Notes: generated by a model not told the origin, from the sequence alone. A stretch of 64,000 nt of DNA from CBDBJQ01 sp965206405 (GCA_965206405.1 CBDBJQ010000006.1:2542001-2606000); one strand, 5' to 3'; positions 9,127 to 18,669 are shown, numbered from the stretch's first letter. Made by a program: numbers and translations.

Positions 9127-9963
9127 ATGTCCATGCTATTGATGCCGCAGGCGACTGCGGTCTGGCTCATTGAGAATACGACCCTCACCTTCCAGCAGGT
9201 CGCCGCAGTCGTCGGCCTGCACGACCTCCAGATCCAAGCAATCGCCGACGGCGAAATCGCAAAAGGCATGCCGGGTGACGATCCAATCCTCAAAGGCCAG
9301 TTCACCGCGGAGGAAATCGCGCGTTGCGAGGCGGACCCCACAGCCCGGCTCAAACTTGCCGAAAGCGCCATCCCCGATCCGGTGGCGCGCAAGGGTCCAC
9401 GCTATACCCCCATCGCCAAACGACAGAACAAGCCGGATGCCATCGCCTGGCTCCTCCGGGAACATCCGGAAATCACGGATGCGCAGATCCAGCGCCTCCT
9501 CGGCACCACCAAGCCGACAATCACCAAGATCCGTGAAGGCACGCACCAGAACATGGCGAACATCCAGCCGACGCATCCGCTCGAGATCGGCCTGTGCACC
9601 CGCGCAGATTTCCTGGCTGCGCTCGAAAAAGCAGAGAAAGCACAGGAGCGGGCGGCCAAAAGGCAGGCAGCAGCCGCACGAAAGGCGGCACGGAAAGCTA
9701 CCACCGCCGGGACCGCTTCTGTCGATCCCGCCACGACTGCCCCGGCTGTAATCGCTCCGGCGCCTACCCCGGAGCCTGTTGCTTCGGTCACGCCTGCTCC
9801 GGTTGCGCCCGCGCCTCTGTTTAGCGGCGGGACCTTGGCTCCAGAATCCACAGACACGGCGTCGGCCGAACCTGGTGCCGAATCCGATTCCGGATCTGAG
9901 CCTGAATCAGAATCGAGAGACGATCCGGTATCGGAAACGACCCGGACGCTCCCCGAAAACTGA
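9127..9963 (+). CDS. trcR: TrcR-type (DUF1013) cell-cycle transcriptional regulator
   Basis: A 278-residue member of the DUF1013 family, annotated in alphaproteobacteria as the cell-cycle regulator TrcR. Residues 1-165 carry the conserved domain, with a helix-turn-helix-like N-terminus (TAVWLIENTTLTFQQVAAVV) and the segment TDAQIQRLLGTTKPTITKIR. The tail after about residue 190 is low complexity, first Ala/Lys then Pro/Ala, ending in Glu/Ser/Asp repeats. The ATG at 9127 is chosen because ACGGAG precedes it and the family begins there, although the frame is open upstream. Confidence 0.78.
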   Translation: MSMLLMPQATAVWLIENTTLTFQQVAAVVGLHDLQIQAIADGEIAKGMPGDDPILKGQFTAEEIARCEADPTARLKLAESAIPDPVARKGPRYTPIAKRQNKPDAIAWLLREHPEITDAQIQRLLGTTKPTITKIREGTHQNMANIQPTHPLEIGLCTRADFLAALEKAEKAQERAAKRQAAAARKAARKATTAGTASVDPATTAPAVIAPAPTPEPVASVTPAPVAPAPLFSGGTLAPESTDTASAEPGAESDSGSEPESESRDDPVSETTRTLPEN

Positions 9964-9974
9964 ACACGAAGACC

Positions 9975-9993
9975 GAGCGCGAAGACCGCGCTC
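9975..9993. terminator. Possible hairpin between convergent trcR and prpE
   Basis: GAGCGCG and CGCGCTC form a perfect 7-bp stem with a five-base loop just past the trcR stop. There is no clear T tract, so termination is only suggested. Confidence 0.35.
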
Positions 9994-10021
9994 TGAAAAA
10001 CGGGCGTGGGTCCGCCCGGGA

Positions 10022-11917
10022 CTAATCCTGGGCGTAGCCGACACTGCGCAACGCCTCGGTGACCGCTGGCAGAATCTCCGGATCGTCGATCGTCGGCGGC
10101 ATCTTCCACTCATCGCCATCGGCGATCTTCTGCATGATGCCCCGGAGAATTTTGCCTGAGCGGGTCTTCGGCAAGCCCGGTACCACGGTCGCCGTCTTGA
10201 ACGAGGCGACCGGCCCGATCTGCTCCCGTACCAGCTTCACCGCTTCGCCGGCAATCTCTTCGTGCGCCCGGTTGACGCCGCTGGCGAGGACCAGGAAACC
10301 AAGCGGCACCTGGCCCTTGAGATCGTCGGCGACGCCTATCACCGCGCATTCGGCGACATCGGGATGGGCTGCCAGAACCTCTTCCATGGCACCCGTCGAG
10401 AGACGATGTCCGGCGACGTTGATGATGTCGTCGGTGCGTGTCATCACGAAGATGTAGTCATCCTCGTCCATATAGCCGGCATCGCCCGTCTTGTAGTAGC
10501 CCGGATACTCTTCCATGTAGGCTTCGCGAAAGCGCTCCTCGGCATTCCATAACGTCGGGAAGCAGCCCGGCGGCATCGGCAGACGGATACTGATCGCGCC
10601 GAGATCCCCACGTGGAACCTCCTCGTTTTCCGGATTGAGGATCTGGACATCATATCCCGGCACCGCACGGGTCGACGACCCCGGCTTGACCGGCAGCTGT
10701 TCGATGCCGATGCAGTTGGCACCGATCGCCCAGCCGGTTTCGGTCTGCCACCAATGATCGATTACCGGCACTTTCAGCTGATTTTCGGCCCAGTGCAGGG
10801 TATCGGGGTCGGTCCGCTCGCCGGCGAGGAACAGCGTGCGGAACTGCGATAAATCGTGTTTGCGGATCATCTTGCCTTCCGGATCCTCCCTGCGAATCGC
10901 CCGGAACGCAGTCGGCGCCGTAAACATGACCGAGACCTTGTGTTCGGCGATGACACGCCAGAACGTCCCCGCGTCAGGCGTTCCGACCGGCTTGCCCTCG
11001 AACAGGACTGTCGTGCAACCGTGCAACAGTGGTGCATAAACGATGTAGGAGTGGCCGACCACCCAGCCAACATCGGAAGCCGACCAGTAAACCTCGCCAG
11101 GCTCGACGCCATAGATGTTCTTCATGCTCCATTCGAGGGCAACCATGTGGCCGCCATTGTCCCTGACCACGCCCTTGGGCTGCCCGGTGGTGCCCGACGT
11201 GTAGAGAACATAAAGAGGGTCGGTTGCCTTGACAGTGACGCAGTCTGCCGGCTCGGCCGCAGCCATTGCCTCTTCCCAGTCGTGGTCACGGCCGGCAACC
11301 CGATCGCAGCGCTGCTCTTCGCGCTGCAGGATGACGCAGGCGGCCGGCTGGTGTTTGGCCAGGCTAATCGCCTCGTCGAGAAGCGGCTTGTAAGAGACAA
11401 TCCGCCCCGGCTCAATGCCACAGGAGGCGGAAACAATCACCGTAGGCTCGGCGTCGTCGATGCGGGTCGCCAGCTCGTTGGCGGCAAAACCGCCGAAGAT
11501 CACCGAGTGGACAGCGCCGAGACGAGCACAGGCCAGCATCGCAATCATCGCCTGGGGCACCATCGGCATATAGATGATGACCCTGTCGCCCTTGGTCACA
11601 CCGAAGCCCCGGAGCGCACCGGCGAAACGGGCAACCAGGTCGCGGAGTTCACTGTAGGTGAATATCTGTTTGCGGCCGGTAATCGGGCTGTCGTAGATCA
11701 CCGCCGCCTGGTCGCCTCGGCCCGCCTCGATATGCCGGTCGACCGCGTTGTAGCAGGTGTTGCACTCGGCGCCGACGAACCACCGCCAGGACGGCGCAGC
11801 GGAGCCGTCGAGCACCGTGTCCCACCGCTTTTCCCAGTGAATGTCCTCGGCCGCCTCGGCCCAGAATGCCTCCGGCTCTTCGATCGAACGCCGGTATATC
11901 TCGTCCAAACGACCCAT
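10022..11917 (-). CDS. prpE: Propionate-CoA ligase (propionyl-CoA synthetase)
   Basis: A 631-residue ANL-superfamily acyl-CoA synthetase closest to PrpE, which activates propionate with ATP and CoA. It shows the N-terminal ACAS domain, the P-loop motif YTSGTTGQPKG, WWQTETGW in the active site, GDAGYMDEDDY at the hinge, and the catalytic lysine in PKTRSGKILRG near the C-terminus. The length and the NTCYNAVDRH segment separate it from long-chain ligases. It is a single-gene unit, with no methylcitrate genes in the window. Confidence 0.92.
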   Translation of the reverse strand: MGRLDEIYRRSIEEPEAFWAEAAEDIHWEKRWDTVLDGSAAPSWRWFVGAECNTCYNAVDRHIEAGRGDQAAVIYDSPITGRKQIFTYSELRDLVARFAGALRGFGVTKGDRVIIYMPMVPQAMIAMLACARLGAVHSVIFGGFAANELATRIDDAEPTVIVSASCGIEPGRIVSYKPLLDEAISLAKHQPAACVILQREEQRCDRVAGRDHDWEEAMAAAEPADCVTVKATDPLYVLYTSGTTGQPKGVVRDNGGHMVALEWSMKNIYGVEPGEVYWSASDVGWVVGHSYIVYAPLLHGCTTVLFEGKPVGTPDAGTFWRVIAEHKVSVMFTAPTAFRAIRREDPEGKMIRKHDLSQFRTLFLAGERTDPDTLHWAENQLKVPVIDHWWQTETGWAIGANCIGIEQLPVKPGSSTRAVPGYDVQILNPENEEVPRGDLGAISIRLPMPPGCFPTLWNAEERFREAYMEEYPGYYKTGDAGYMDEDDYIFVMTRTDDIINVAGHRLSTGAMEEVLAAHPDVAECAVIGVADDLKGQVPLGFLVLASGVNRAHEEIAGEAVKLVREQIGPVASFKTATVVPGLPKTRSGKILRGIMQKIADGDEWKMPPTIDDPEILPAVTEALRSVGYAQD

Positions 11918-12144
11918 CGCCTCCTCCTGCCATGCCTTAGCTTATGGCTACATGCCTGCCTATGGCTGGGCATCCATGATAATAGGCGGTAACCAGTCGT
12001 GCCACCAACGCCAACGCCGATTTGAGAACGCCTCGAAACGCTTCTGGCGCACTTCAGGCACGCTTCAGGAGGCGCGGTCTTGGACAGCAGGCACCTTGCA
12101 TTCGTAGTATCGGCTGCCCGATGACCACACGGAACCAGAATGCC

Positions 12145-13782
12145 ATGGCCGATCCGGGAAAATACGAGACCGACCTCGATAGGAACCCGGCCAATTACGT
12201 GCCGCTGAGTCCCCTAACCTTCATCCGGCGCAGCGCCGAGGTCTATCCCGGCCTGCCCGCCGTCCAGTACGGCAACTTGACCATTACCTGGTCGGAGGCC
12301 TACAACCGGGCCCGCCAGCTCGCCAGCGCCCTGCGGAGAGTCGGCATCGGCAAAAATCACACCGTCGCCTGTTTTGCCGCCAATATTCCAGCCATGTACG
12401 ACGCGCATTTCGGGGTCGCCATGGCCGACGGCGTACTGAACACCATCAACACCCGACTCGACGCCGCGACCGTCGCCTTTATTCTCGATCACGGGGAAGC
12501 CAGGGTCGTGCTCACCGACACCGAACTCGCGCCGACCATGAAGGAAGCGCTCGGCCTGTGCAGCGCCAAACCCCTTGTGATCGACATCGACGATGTGGCG
12601 GGCCTCGGTGGAGAGCGGCTGGGGAGTGCTGAATACGAGGAATTTATCACCGGCGGCGACCCGGCGTTCCCCTGGGTTGTACCGGAGAGTGAGTGGGACG
12701 CGATCTCGCTGAACTACACATCGGGCACCACTGGCAATCCCAAGGGCGTCGTCTATCACCATCGGGGCGCCTATCTCCTCGCCCTTGGCAACATCCTCAC
12801 CTGGCAGATGCCGATGCATCCCCGCTATCTCTGGACCCTGCCAATGTTCCACTGCAACGGCTGGTGTTTCCCCTGGACGCTCGCCGCACAGGCCGGCACC
12901 AGCGTCTGTCTCCGCCGGGTCGAGGCGGCGGAAATCTTCCGTGCCGTCGCCGAGGACGATGTGACCCATTTCTGCGGTGCGCCGGTGGTGCTCAACATGA
13001 TCATCAACGCCGCAGAAAGCGAACGGCGTGAACTGCAGCATCCAGTCGAGGTGATGACCGCCGCGGCACCACCGCCACCCTCAGTGATCCAGAAGATGGA
13101 GGCGGACGGTTTCCGGATCACCCATGTCTACGGTCTCACCGAGAGCTACGGACCCGCCGTGACCTGTGCCTGGAACAACGACTGGAATACGCTCGACGCA
13201 GAGGCCCAGGCCAAGAAGAAGGCGCGCCAGGGCGTCCCCTACCCGGTACTCGAGGACGTCATGGTGGCCGATCCCGCCGACATGTCCCCGGTGGCTCGGG
13301 ACGGAGAGACTATCGGCGAGGTGATGATGCGCGGCAATGTCGTCATGAAGGGGTATCTGAAGAATCCCGAAGTGACGGCGGAGGCCTTCGACGGCGGATG
13401 GTTCCATACCGGCGACCTCGGGGTCTGGCACCCGGACGGCTATATCGCCCTGAAAGATCGCTCGAAGGACATCATTATTTCAGGCGGCGAGAACATCTCG
13501 ACGATTGAGATCGAGGAAACGCTGTACCGCCATCCCGCGGTACTCGAGGCCGCCGTGGTTGCCCAGCCCGATTCGTACTGGGGGGAGACGCCGTGTGCGT
13601 TCATTACCTTGAAGGACGGAGCCGAGGCCAGCGAAGACGATATCATCGCCTTCTGCCGCGACAACATGGCGCACTTCAAATGCCCGACAGCGGTCGTATT
13701 CGGCCTTCTGCCGAAAACCTCGACCGGCAAGGTGCAGAAATACGTGCTGCGCGATCGGGTCGCGGAAGTTTCTTCCGAATAA
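12145..13782 (+). CDS. Acyl-CoA synthetase (medium-chain / methylthiopropionate-CoA ligase type)
   Basis: A 545-residue AMP-forming ligase with YTSGTTGNPKG, the YGLTESYGP motif, GWFHTGDLGVWH and the C-terminal lysine motif LLPKTSTGKVQK. The opening ETDLDRNPANYVPLSPLTF is characteristic of the group that includes DmdB-like ligases, which activate short or medium chain acids including 3-methylthiopropionate. The ATG at 12145 gives the usual length; an in-frame ATG lies at 12121. No dmdA, dmdC or dmdD is near, so the DMSP link is only a possibility. Confidence 0.87.
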   Translation: MADPGKYETDLDRNPANYVPLSPLTFIRRSAEVYPGLPAVQYGNLTITWSEAYNRARQLASALRRVGIGKNHTVACFAANIPAMYDAHFGVAMADGVLNTINTRLDAATVAFILDHGEARVVLTDTELAPTMKEALGLCSAKPLVIDIDDVAGLGGERLGSAEYEEFITGGDPAFPWVVPESEWDAISLNYTSGTTGNPKGVVYHHRGAYLLALGNILTWQMPMHPRYLWTLPMFHCNGWCFPWTLAAQAGTSVCLRRVEAAEIFRAVAEDDVTHFCGAPVVLNMIINAAESERRELQHPVEVMTAAAPPPPSVIQKMEADGFRITHVYGLTESYGPAVTCAWNNDWNTLDAEAQAKKKARQGVPYPVLEDVMVADPADMSPVARDGETIGEVMMRGNVVMKGYLKNPEVTAEAFDGGWFHTGDLGVWHPDGYIALKDRSKDIIISGGENISTIEIEETLYRHPAVLEAAVVAQPDSYWGETPCAFITLKDGAEASEDDIIAFCRDNMAHFKCPTAVVFGLLPKTSTGKVQKYVLRDRVAEVSSE

Positions 13783-13835
13783 CCGCCCCGGCAACATCCC
13801 CGGAATAGCGTCCGGCGCGTGCCGGAGCCGGAAGG

Positions 13836-15170
13836 TTACGCTCCGCTGCCACTGCCACTGCCACTGCTACTGCCACTATTGCCACCGTCGCCACCGTCGC
13901 CACCATCGTTGCCGTCGTTGCCGTCGTTGCCGTCGACAGTCGCGCCGTCACGGATCATCGCGTCGATCTCGTCTTCTGTAAGACCCACTCCGCCAAGCAC
14001 CTCGACGCTGTGTTCGCCAAGGCGGGCCGGCATCCGCCGGATATCGGCAGGCGTGGCCGAGAACTTTACCGGGATCCCGGTCAACCGGATCGGCCCCTCG
14101 CTTGGATGATCGAAATGCCGGAATGCACCGACCACTTTGAGATGCGGGTCCTCGGCGAGATCCTCGAACTGGTTGACCCGACCATGCGGCACATCGGCTG
14201 CTTCAAGCGCTGCGAGCAGATCGACAGTTTTCCAGTCGCGCACCGCTGCGGCGACAATTTCATAAAGTTCGCCGATTTTCTCGCTGCGTATCCTGGCGTC
14301 AGTGACGCGTTCGTCGTTGCCCAGATCCTCGCGGCCGATGACGCCGAAAAAGGCGCGCCACTGGCGCAAGCTGTACGGCAGGATACAGACATAGCCGTCC
14401 ACCGTCGCATAGGGGCGACGGTGCTCGACCATCGCCCGCTCGTAGCCCATCGGCCCGAGCGGTGGATCGAAGATATGGCCGGCGGCGTGCTCCATCAGGT
14501 TGAAACCAAGCATCGTCTCGAGCATAGGCACCTCGATATGCTGGCCCTCGCCGCTACGCTCACGGTGCAGGAGTCCGGCCATCGCCGACCAGGCGACAAC
14601 CTGGGAGAGAATTTTGTCGGTAATCGAGGAGTTGATGAAGCGAGGTGGGTCATCGCGGCCTCCCTGCATCGCCGCCATGCCGGAGACACCCTGGATGATG
14701 TCGTCATAGGCAGGACGGGCAGCGTAGGGTCCGTCTTGGCCGAACCCGACGATCGCAACATAGACAAGGCGCGGATTGGTGGCCCGGCAGGATTCATAAT
14801 CAAAGCCAAGGCGCGCAAGGGCGGCCGGACGGACCGAGGTCAGGAATGCATCCGCACCTGCAAGCAGCCGGCGCATCGCCGCCACGCCGGCCGGTTTCTT
14901 GAGATCGAGGACAACACTCCGCTTGTTGCGGTTGCCAGAGAGAAAGACATGCCCCATTCCAGGGTTCCGGTAGGGCGCCACATGGCGGACGATATCGCCT
15001 GCCGGTTCCTCGACCTTGATCACATCGGCGCCGAGATCACCGAGAATCTGGGTCCCGAACGGCCCGAGGAACACGGTAGTCAGATCGATAATGCGATAGC
15101 CGCCGAGCGGCCCCGGCACCCTGCCCCCTTGCGTGCCGGCATCGCCCGCCGATTGCGTGCCGGACGCCAT
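13836..15170 (-). CDS. CaiB/BaiF family CoA-transferase with a repeat-encoded tail
   Basis: A 444-residue class III CoA-transferase, which moves CoA between carboxylic acids through an aspartyl-CoA intermediate. The N-terminal DLTTVFLGPFGTQILGDLGAD and the YDDIIQGVSGMA segment with the likely catalytic Asp are typical. The last 35 or so residues are Gly/Asn/Asp then Gly/Ser repeats that are not part of the family fold and come from 6- and 9-bp DNA repeats. It is five bases downstream of the nitroreductase gene and converges on the acyl-CoA synthetase. Substrate unknown. Confidence 0.87.
   Translation of the reverse strand: MASGTQSAGDAGTQGGRVPGPLGGYRIIDLTTVFLGPFGTQILGDLGADVIKVEEPAGDIVRHVAPYRNPGMGHVFLSGNRNKRSVVLDLKKPAGVAAMRRLLAGADAFLTSVRPAALARLGFDYESCRATNPRLVYVAIVGFGQDGPYAARPAYDDIIQGVSGMAAMQGGRDDPPRFINSSITDKILSQVVAWSAMAGLLHRERSGEGQHIEVPMLETMLGFNLMEHAAGHIFDPPLGPMGYERAMVEHRRPYATVDGYVCILPYSLRQWRAFFGVIGREDLGNDERVTDARIRSEKIGELYEIVAAAVRDWKTVDLLAALEAADVPHGRVNQFEDLAEDPHLKVVGAFRHFDHPSEGPIRLTGIPVKFSATPADIRRMPARLGEHSVEVLGGVGLTEDEIDAMIRDGATVDGNDGNDGNDGGDGGDGGNSGSSSGSGSGSGA
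13843..13935. repeat. Short tandem repeats at the end of the CoA-transferase gene
   Basis: Three blocks lie side by side: GCCACT units, GCCACCGTC units and GTTGCCGTC units (9 bp, three copies). They encode the Ser/Gly and Asn/Asp/Gly tail of the protein on the opposite strand. Such arrays change length easily by slippage. Confidence 0.85.
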
Positions 15171-15175
15171 CGCCG

Positions 15176-15868
15176 TCAGTCTTCGTGGAAACTAACGAAG
15201 CCTTCGACGGGCTCGCGCTCGGTCCTGAGCTGGTTAATGACCGCTCCCTCGTCTTCATAGCCAAGGCTGAGGCCGCAATGGGCCATATTCTCCCCGTTGA
15301 GACCAAGATGCGGGCCGAGAACGTCGTGATACTGACCCCAGGCCGCCTGCGGACAGGTGTGCAGACCCCGGCCCCGGGCGGCGACGCAGATATTCTGGAG
15401 AAACATTCCGTAATCAAGCCAGCTCATCCACCCCATGTCCTTATCGATGGTGAATATCATGCCAACCGGAGCGCCGAAGAAGCGGAAGTTCTCGGCGTGC
15501 TGGAGGCGGGTCTTTTCAAAATCGCCCTTGCCGATGTTGAGCAATCCGTAGAGATCCCAGCCAACCTTGCGACGGCGGGCGAGATAGGGATCGCGCCAGT
15601 TTTTACCCATATAGTGCTCGCGGTCGTTGCTGTGCGAGGCGTTCTCGTCCCAAAACTCCTTCAGAACGACCTCACTGAGCCGTTCCTTGGCATCACCGGT
15701 GAAAACGTGGACCTGCCAGGGCTGGGTATTTGTGCCGCTCGGTGCGCGTGCGGCGACTTCGACAATCTGCGCCACCGTCTCACGAGGTACCGGGTCGGGC
15801 CGGAAAGCGCGCACCGAACGGCGGCTGGTAATTGCTTCATCGACGCTGGCTTCGGCAGTGCTAGTCAT
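15176..15868 (-). CDS. Nitroreductase-family FMN oxidoreductase
   Basis: A 230-residue nitroreductase-fold flavoprotein. The N-terminal SRRSVRAFRPDPVP and APSGTNTQPWQVHVF are the FMN and dimer signatures, and a C-terminal HCGLSLGY segment closes the fold. Family members reduce nitro groups, quinones or enones with NAD(P)H. It starts at ATG and heads a two-gene unit with a CoA-transferase. Confidence 0.88.
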   Translation of the reverse strand: MTSTAEASVDEAITSRRSVRAFRPDPVPRETVAQIVEVAARAPSGTNTQPWQVHVFTGDAKERLSEVVLKEFWDENASHSNDREHYMGKNWRDPYLARRRKVGWDLYGLLNIGKGDFEKTRLQHAENFRFFGAPVGMIFTIDKDMGWMSWLDYGMFLQNICVAARGRGLHTCPQAAWGQYHDVLGPHLGLNGENMAHCGLSLGYEDEGAVINQLRTEREPVEGFVSFHED

Positions 15869-16020
15869 GAATTATCGTAACTCCGTCTGTTGTGGGTTGC
15901 TGCTACAAGTTATGCCGTGCGTTATATCGTATCGGAGCACGGGCGATGCATTGCATCGCGCCGTTCGTCCGGTGGTCGGACACGGTCCGGTCGTAAAGAT
16001 CCGAATTAAGAGCCGAGACG

Positions 16021-16251
16021 TTACCGCGTTTGGAGGGCGGCGATCCGGTCTTTGATGGCGAGTTTCTGTCGTTTCAGGGCGTTGATGGCGGCCGAATCCG
16101 GGTGCGGGCGAGCCTCCTCCTCGATCAACTGTTTCTCGAGGTTCGAATGCTGACTCTCTAGCCCGACAATCGTCTCCCCGAGGTTCTGCGGTGAGGACTC
16201 ATGCAACGAATCGCCTGACGCGGCCTCACCCGCTTCGTTCTCTATTGCCAT
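16021..16251 (-). CDS. YdcH-like (DUF465) small protein
   Basis: A 76-residue, mostly helical protein. Its second half (LESQHSNLEKQLIEEE, then LKRQKLAIKDRIAALQ) is the DUF465/YdcH hairpin. The ATG at 16251 follows AAGGAG closely. Function unknown. It lies downstream of the phosphofructokinase gene, which has another YdcH-like gene on its other side. Confidence 0.75.
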   Translation of the reverse strand: MAIENEAGEAASGDSLHESSPQNLGETIVGLESQHSNLEKQLIEEEARPHPDSAAINALKRQKLAIKDRIAALQTR

Positions 16252-16512
16252 TACTCTCCTTCCATGCGGCATGCGTTCCAAACGACACGCGATGCCAAAC
16301 GATTGAATGGTTAGATGGATTGCATCCGCGCCCGAAAGCGTCGTTTTGAAGCGTCGCTTTGGGAATGTTTCTCCAGGACGCAAACCAGCTTCAACCGATC
16401 CTATTCAGATAATCTTTTTGCGGCGTAATTCCAACACTGAATCTCCCCCGAAAACGGCGCAGAGAAAAACGGTGCAGAAGAGAACGGCGCTAATCCTCGC
16501 TCGCCCGCTCAC

Positions 16513-17592
16513 TCACATGTCGCCCAGATTGATCCCAAGTCCCCGGGCGGTGCGGATTTCCGAGCCTTCGATATCGACGACGTAATAGGACTCGATGGCG
16601 CTGGCGATCGGCACTTCATGGACACCGCGATTCTGCCAGACAACGAGGCAATCGCGTTTGCCGTCAGCAAGCAGGTCGACGGCGTGCACCCCGAAGGCCG
16701 AAGCCATCAGGCGGTCACGTGCGCTCGGTGTGCCGCCGCGCTGGACGTGGCCGAGCACGGTGACCCGGATTTCTGAATCAACCAGCTGCGCGAGCACCCG
16801 GGCCAGCGCATGGCCGATGCCGTCGTAGTCAGCATCCGACTTCAGGAAATTCCCGGCTTCGGTCTTCAGCGGCGGTGGTGGCTCCACCGCCTCGGCAACG
16901 ACAAGCAGGGCCGCTTTCTGGCCGCGCGCCTTCACGGTGCGGATTTTCCGGGCGACCATCTCGATCTCGTAGGGGATTTCCGGAATCAAGATGACGTCGG
17001 CACCGCCGGCAATCCCGGCGGCGAGTGCGATATGGCCGGCGTCGCGGCCCATCACTTCAAGAATCATCAACCTGTCGTGACTCGCCGCTGTCGGCTGAAG
17101 CCTGTCGAGTGCCTCGGTCGCGATTTGCACGGCGGTATCGAAACCAACCGCGACCTCGGTGCTGCCAAGATCGTTGTCGATGGTCTTGGGGATGCACACC
17201 AGCGGGAAATTGCCCTGGTCGGCCAGGCGCTTCAGGATCACCAGGCTGCCGTCGCCGCCGATGCCGATCAGACCATCAAGGCCAAGGCTGCGGAATCCCT
17301 CGAGCGCCTCCTCCGAGCGATCCTCCACGGTGCCGTCCGGCATCGGATACGCAAAGGGATTTCCCCGGTTGGTGGATCCGAGCAGCGTGCCACTCTGCCG
17401 CAGGTGGGTTCCATCGAAATCCCCGGGCTCGAGCGTGCGAGCCAGAACAGGCCGCTCGAGTAGACCGAGGGTGCTGTACTCAATACCGGTGACGGTCCAC
17501 CCGTAACTGTCCATCGCTCTCTGGACCACGGCGCGCAGAGCCGCATTCAACCCCGCACAGTCGCCGCCACTTGTCAGGACACCAAGACGCAT
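16513..17592 (-). CDS. pfkA: 6-phosphofructokinase
   Basis: A 359-residue phosphofructokinase that phosphorylates fructose 6-phosphate in glycolysis. It begins MRLGVLTSGGDCAGLN, contains IGGDGS (residues 111-116), the catalytic PKTIDND (135-141, Asp base) and a substrate-binding LGHVQRGG. The Gly after GGD is the ATP-type residue, while the Lys in PKTIDND is typical of pyrophosphate-dependent enzymes, so the phosphoryl donor is uncertain. The ATG at 17592 is where homology begins; the open frame extends 90 codons upstream with no similarity. Confidence 0.93.
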   Translation of the reverse strand: MRLGVLTSGGDCAGLNAALRAVVQRAMDSYGWTVTGIEYSTLGLLERPVLARTLEPGDFDGTHLRQSGTLLGSTNRGNPFAYPMPDGTVEDRSEEALEGFRSLGLDGLIGIGGDGSLVILKRLADQGNFPLVCIPKTIDNDLGSTEVAVGFDTAVQIATEALDRLQPTAASHDRLMILEVMGRDAGHIALAAGIAGGADVILIPEIPYEIEMVARKIRTVKARGQKAALLVVAEAVEPPPPLKTEAGNFLKSDADYDGIGHALARVLAQLVDSEIRVTVLGHVQRGGTPSARDRLMASAFGVHAVDLLADGKRDCLVVWQNRGVHEVPIASAIESYYVVDIEGSEIRTARGLGINLGDM

Positions 17593-17796
17593 CTGCCTTA
17601 CAGGAAACAGCCCCGCCTCTGTCACACCGGAAACCGCCGCTGCCTTCGGCCGACGCCGGAAACCGCGTGCGGGCGTATATCCCGGACAGTATAGCGAAAC
17701 GGCCCTGTAGGAACACACCACCGGTGCCCACCGCTGTGTCGCTACCGAGCTGCCACTGGACTCCGCTGTGCTATGATGGCGACGGGGTTGGAACAG

Positions 17797-18009
17797 ATGA
17801 AAGACGACAACGCAGGAACAGACGAGACACGCGAGCAACTCGATGTCCTGTGCCAACAGCACCGCGTGATCGATGCCGAAATCCTGGAGTTGACCGGGCA
17901 GGCTTCCTACGACCAGATCCGGGTACAGCGCCTGAAAAAACAGAAACTGAAGCTACGCGACCAGATCGCGATTCTCGAGAGCAGTCTGCTCCCCGACATC
18001 ATCGCCTGA
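17797..18009 (+). CDS. YdcH-like (DUF465) small protein
   Basis: A 70-residue helical protein ending YDQIRVQRLKKQKLKLRDQIAILE, the typical DUF465/YdcH pattern, and closing with LLPDIIA. The start is uncertain: ATG codons at 17773 and 17776 are also in frame, but the one at 17797 gives the usual length. It is divergent from pfkA and upstream of purE. Confidence 0.78.
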   Translation: MKDDNAGTDETREQLDVLCQQHRVIDAEILELTGQASYDQIRVQRLKKQKLKLRDQIAILESSLLPDIIA

Positions 18010-18180
18010 CCCCGTAATCCCGCTGCCTGACCTGGCCATTTCGCTTGAAGCGGCACCAGCGGGTTTCTATAGTCCACGCTTTCAAATCATCTCTTGCTGG
18101 ATTTTGGTGCCAAGCCGACGCTCGGATGTGACTTAACCGGAAGAGAAAAGCGACACCACGCAGCCCCGGAGCTCGAAACC

Positions 18181-18669
18181 ATGGCCAAACCGCTTATCGG
18201 CATCATTATGGGTAGCCAGTCTGACTGGCCAACCATGCGCAAAGCCGCCGAAACCCTCGATACACTGGAAATTCCGCACGAAGTTCGCGTCGTTTCGGCG
18301 CACCGGACGCCGGAGCGGACACGGGAATACGGCGAATCGGCCCGGAATCGCGGCCTCAAGGTCATTATCGCCGGTGCCGGCAAAGCAGCAGCCTTGCCTG
18401 GATCCATTGCCGCCATTACCCCGCTTCCCGTCCTTGGTGTGCCGTTGCAGACCTCGGATCTCGGTGGTCAGGACAGCCTGCTCTCGATGGCCCAGATGCC
18501 CGGCGGCATCCCGGTTGGAACCCTCGCCATCGGCAACGCTGGTGCCGTCAATGCAGCCCTGCTCGCAGCCGCCATCCTCGCCCTTGGCGACACACGCATT
18601 GCTGATGCTCTCGATACCTTCCGTCGCCAGCAGACCGAGGCGGTGCCCGAGATACCACCGGACGACTGA
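18181..18669 (+). CDS. purE: N5-carboxyaminoimidazole ribonucleotide mutase (PurE)
   Basis: A 162-residue class I PurE, the purine-pathway enzyme that converts N5-CAIR to CAIR as an octamer. The GSQSDW motif and the catalytic SAHRTP loop (His41) are intact, as are QMPGGIPVGTLAIG and the C-terminal core. One conserved loop is altered: the usual GAGGAAHLPG reads GAGKAAALPG (residues 65-74), so the second conserved active-site His is Ala71. No purK gene follows; the next gene is on the other strand. Confidence 0.88.
   Translation: MAKPLIGIIMGSQSDWPTMRKAAETLDTLEIPHEVRVVSAHRTPERTREYGESARNRGLKVIIAGAGKAAALPGSIAAITPLPVLGVPLQTSDLGGQDSLLSMAQMPGGIPVGTLAIGNAGAVNAALLAAAILALGDTRIADALDTFRRQQTEAVPEIPPDD

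Noticed and set aside
13843..13935. Possible CRISPR-like array
   Set aside because: Units are 6-9 bp with no spacers and lie inside a coding frame.
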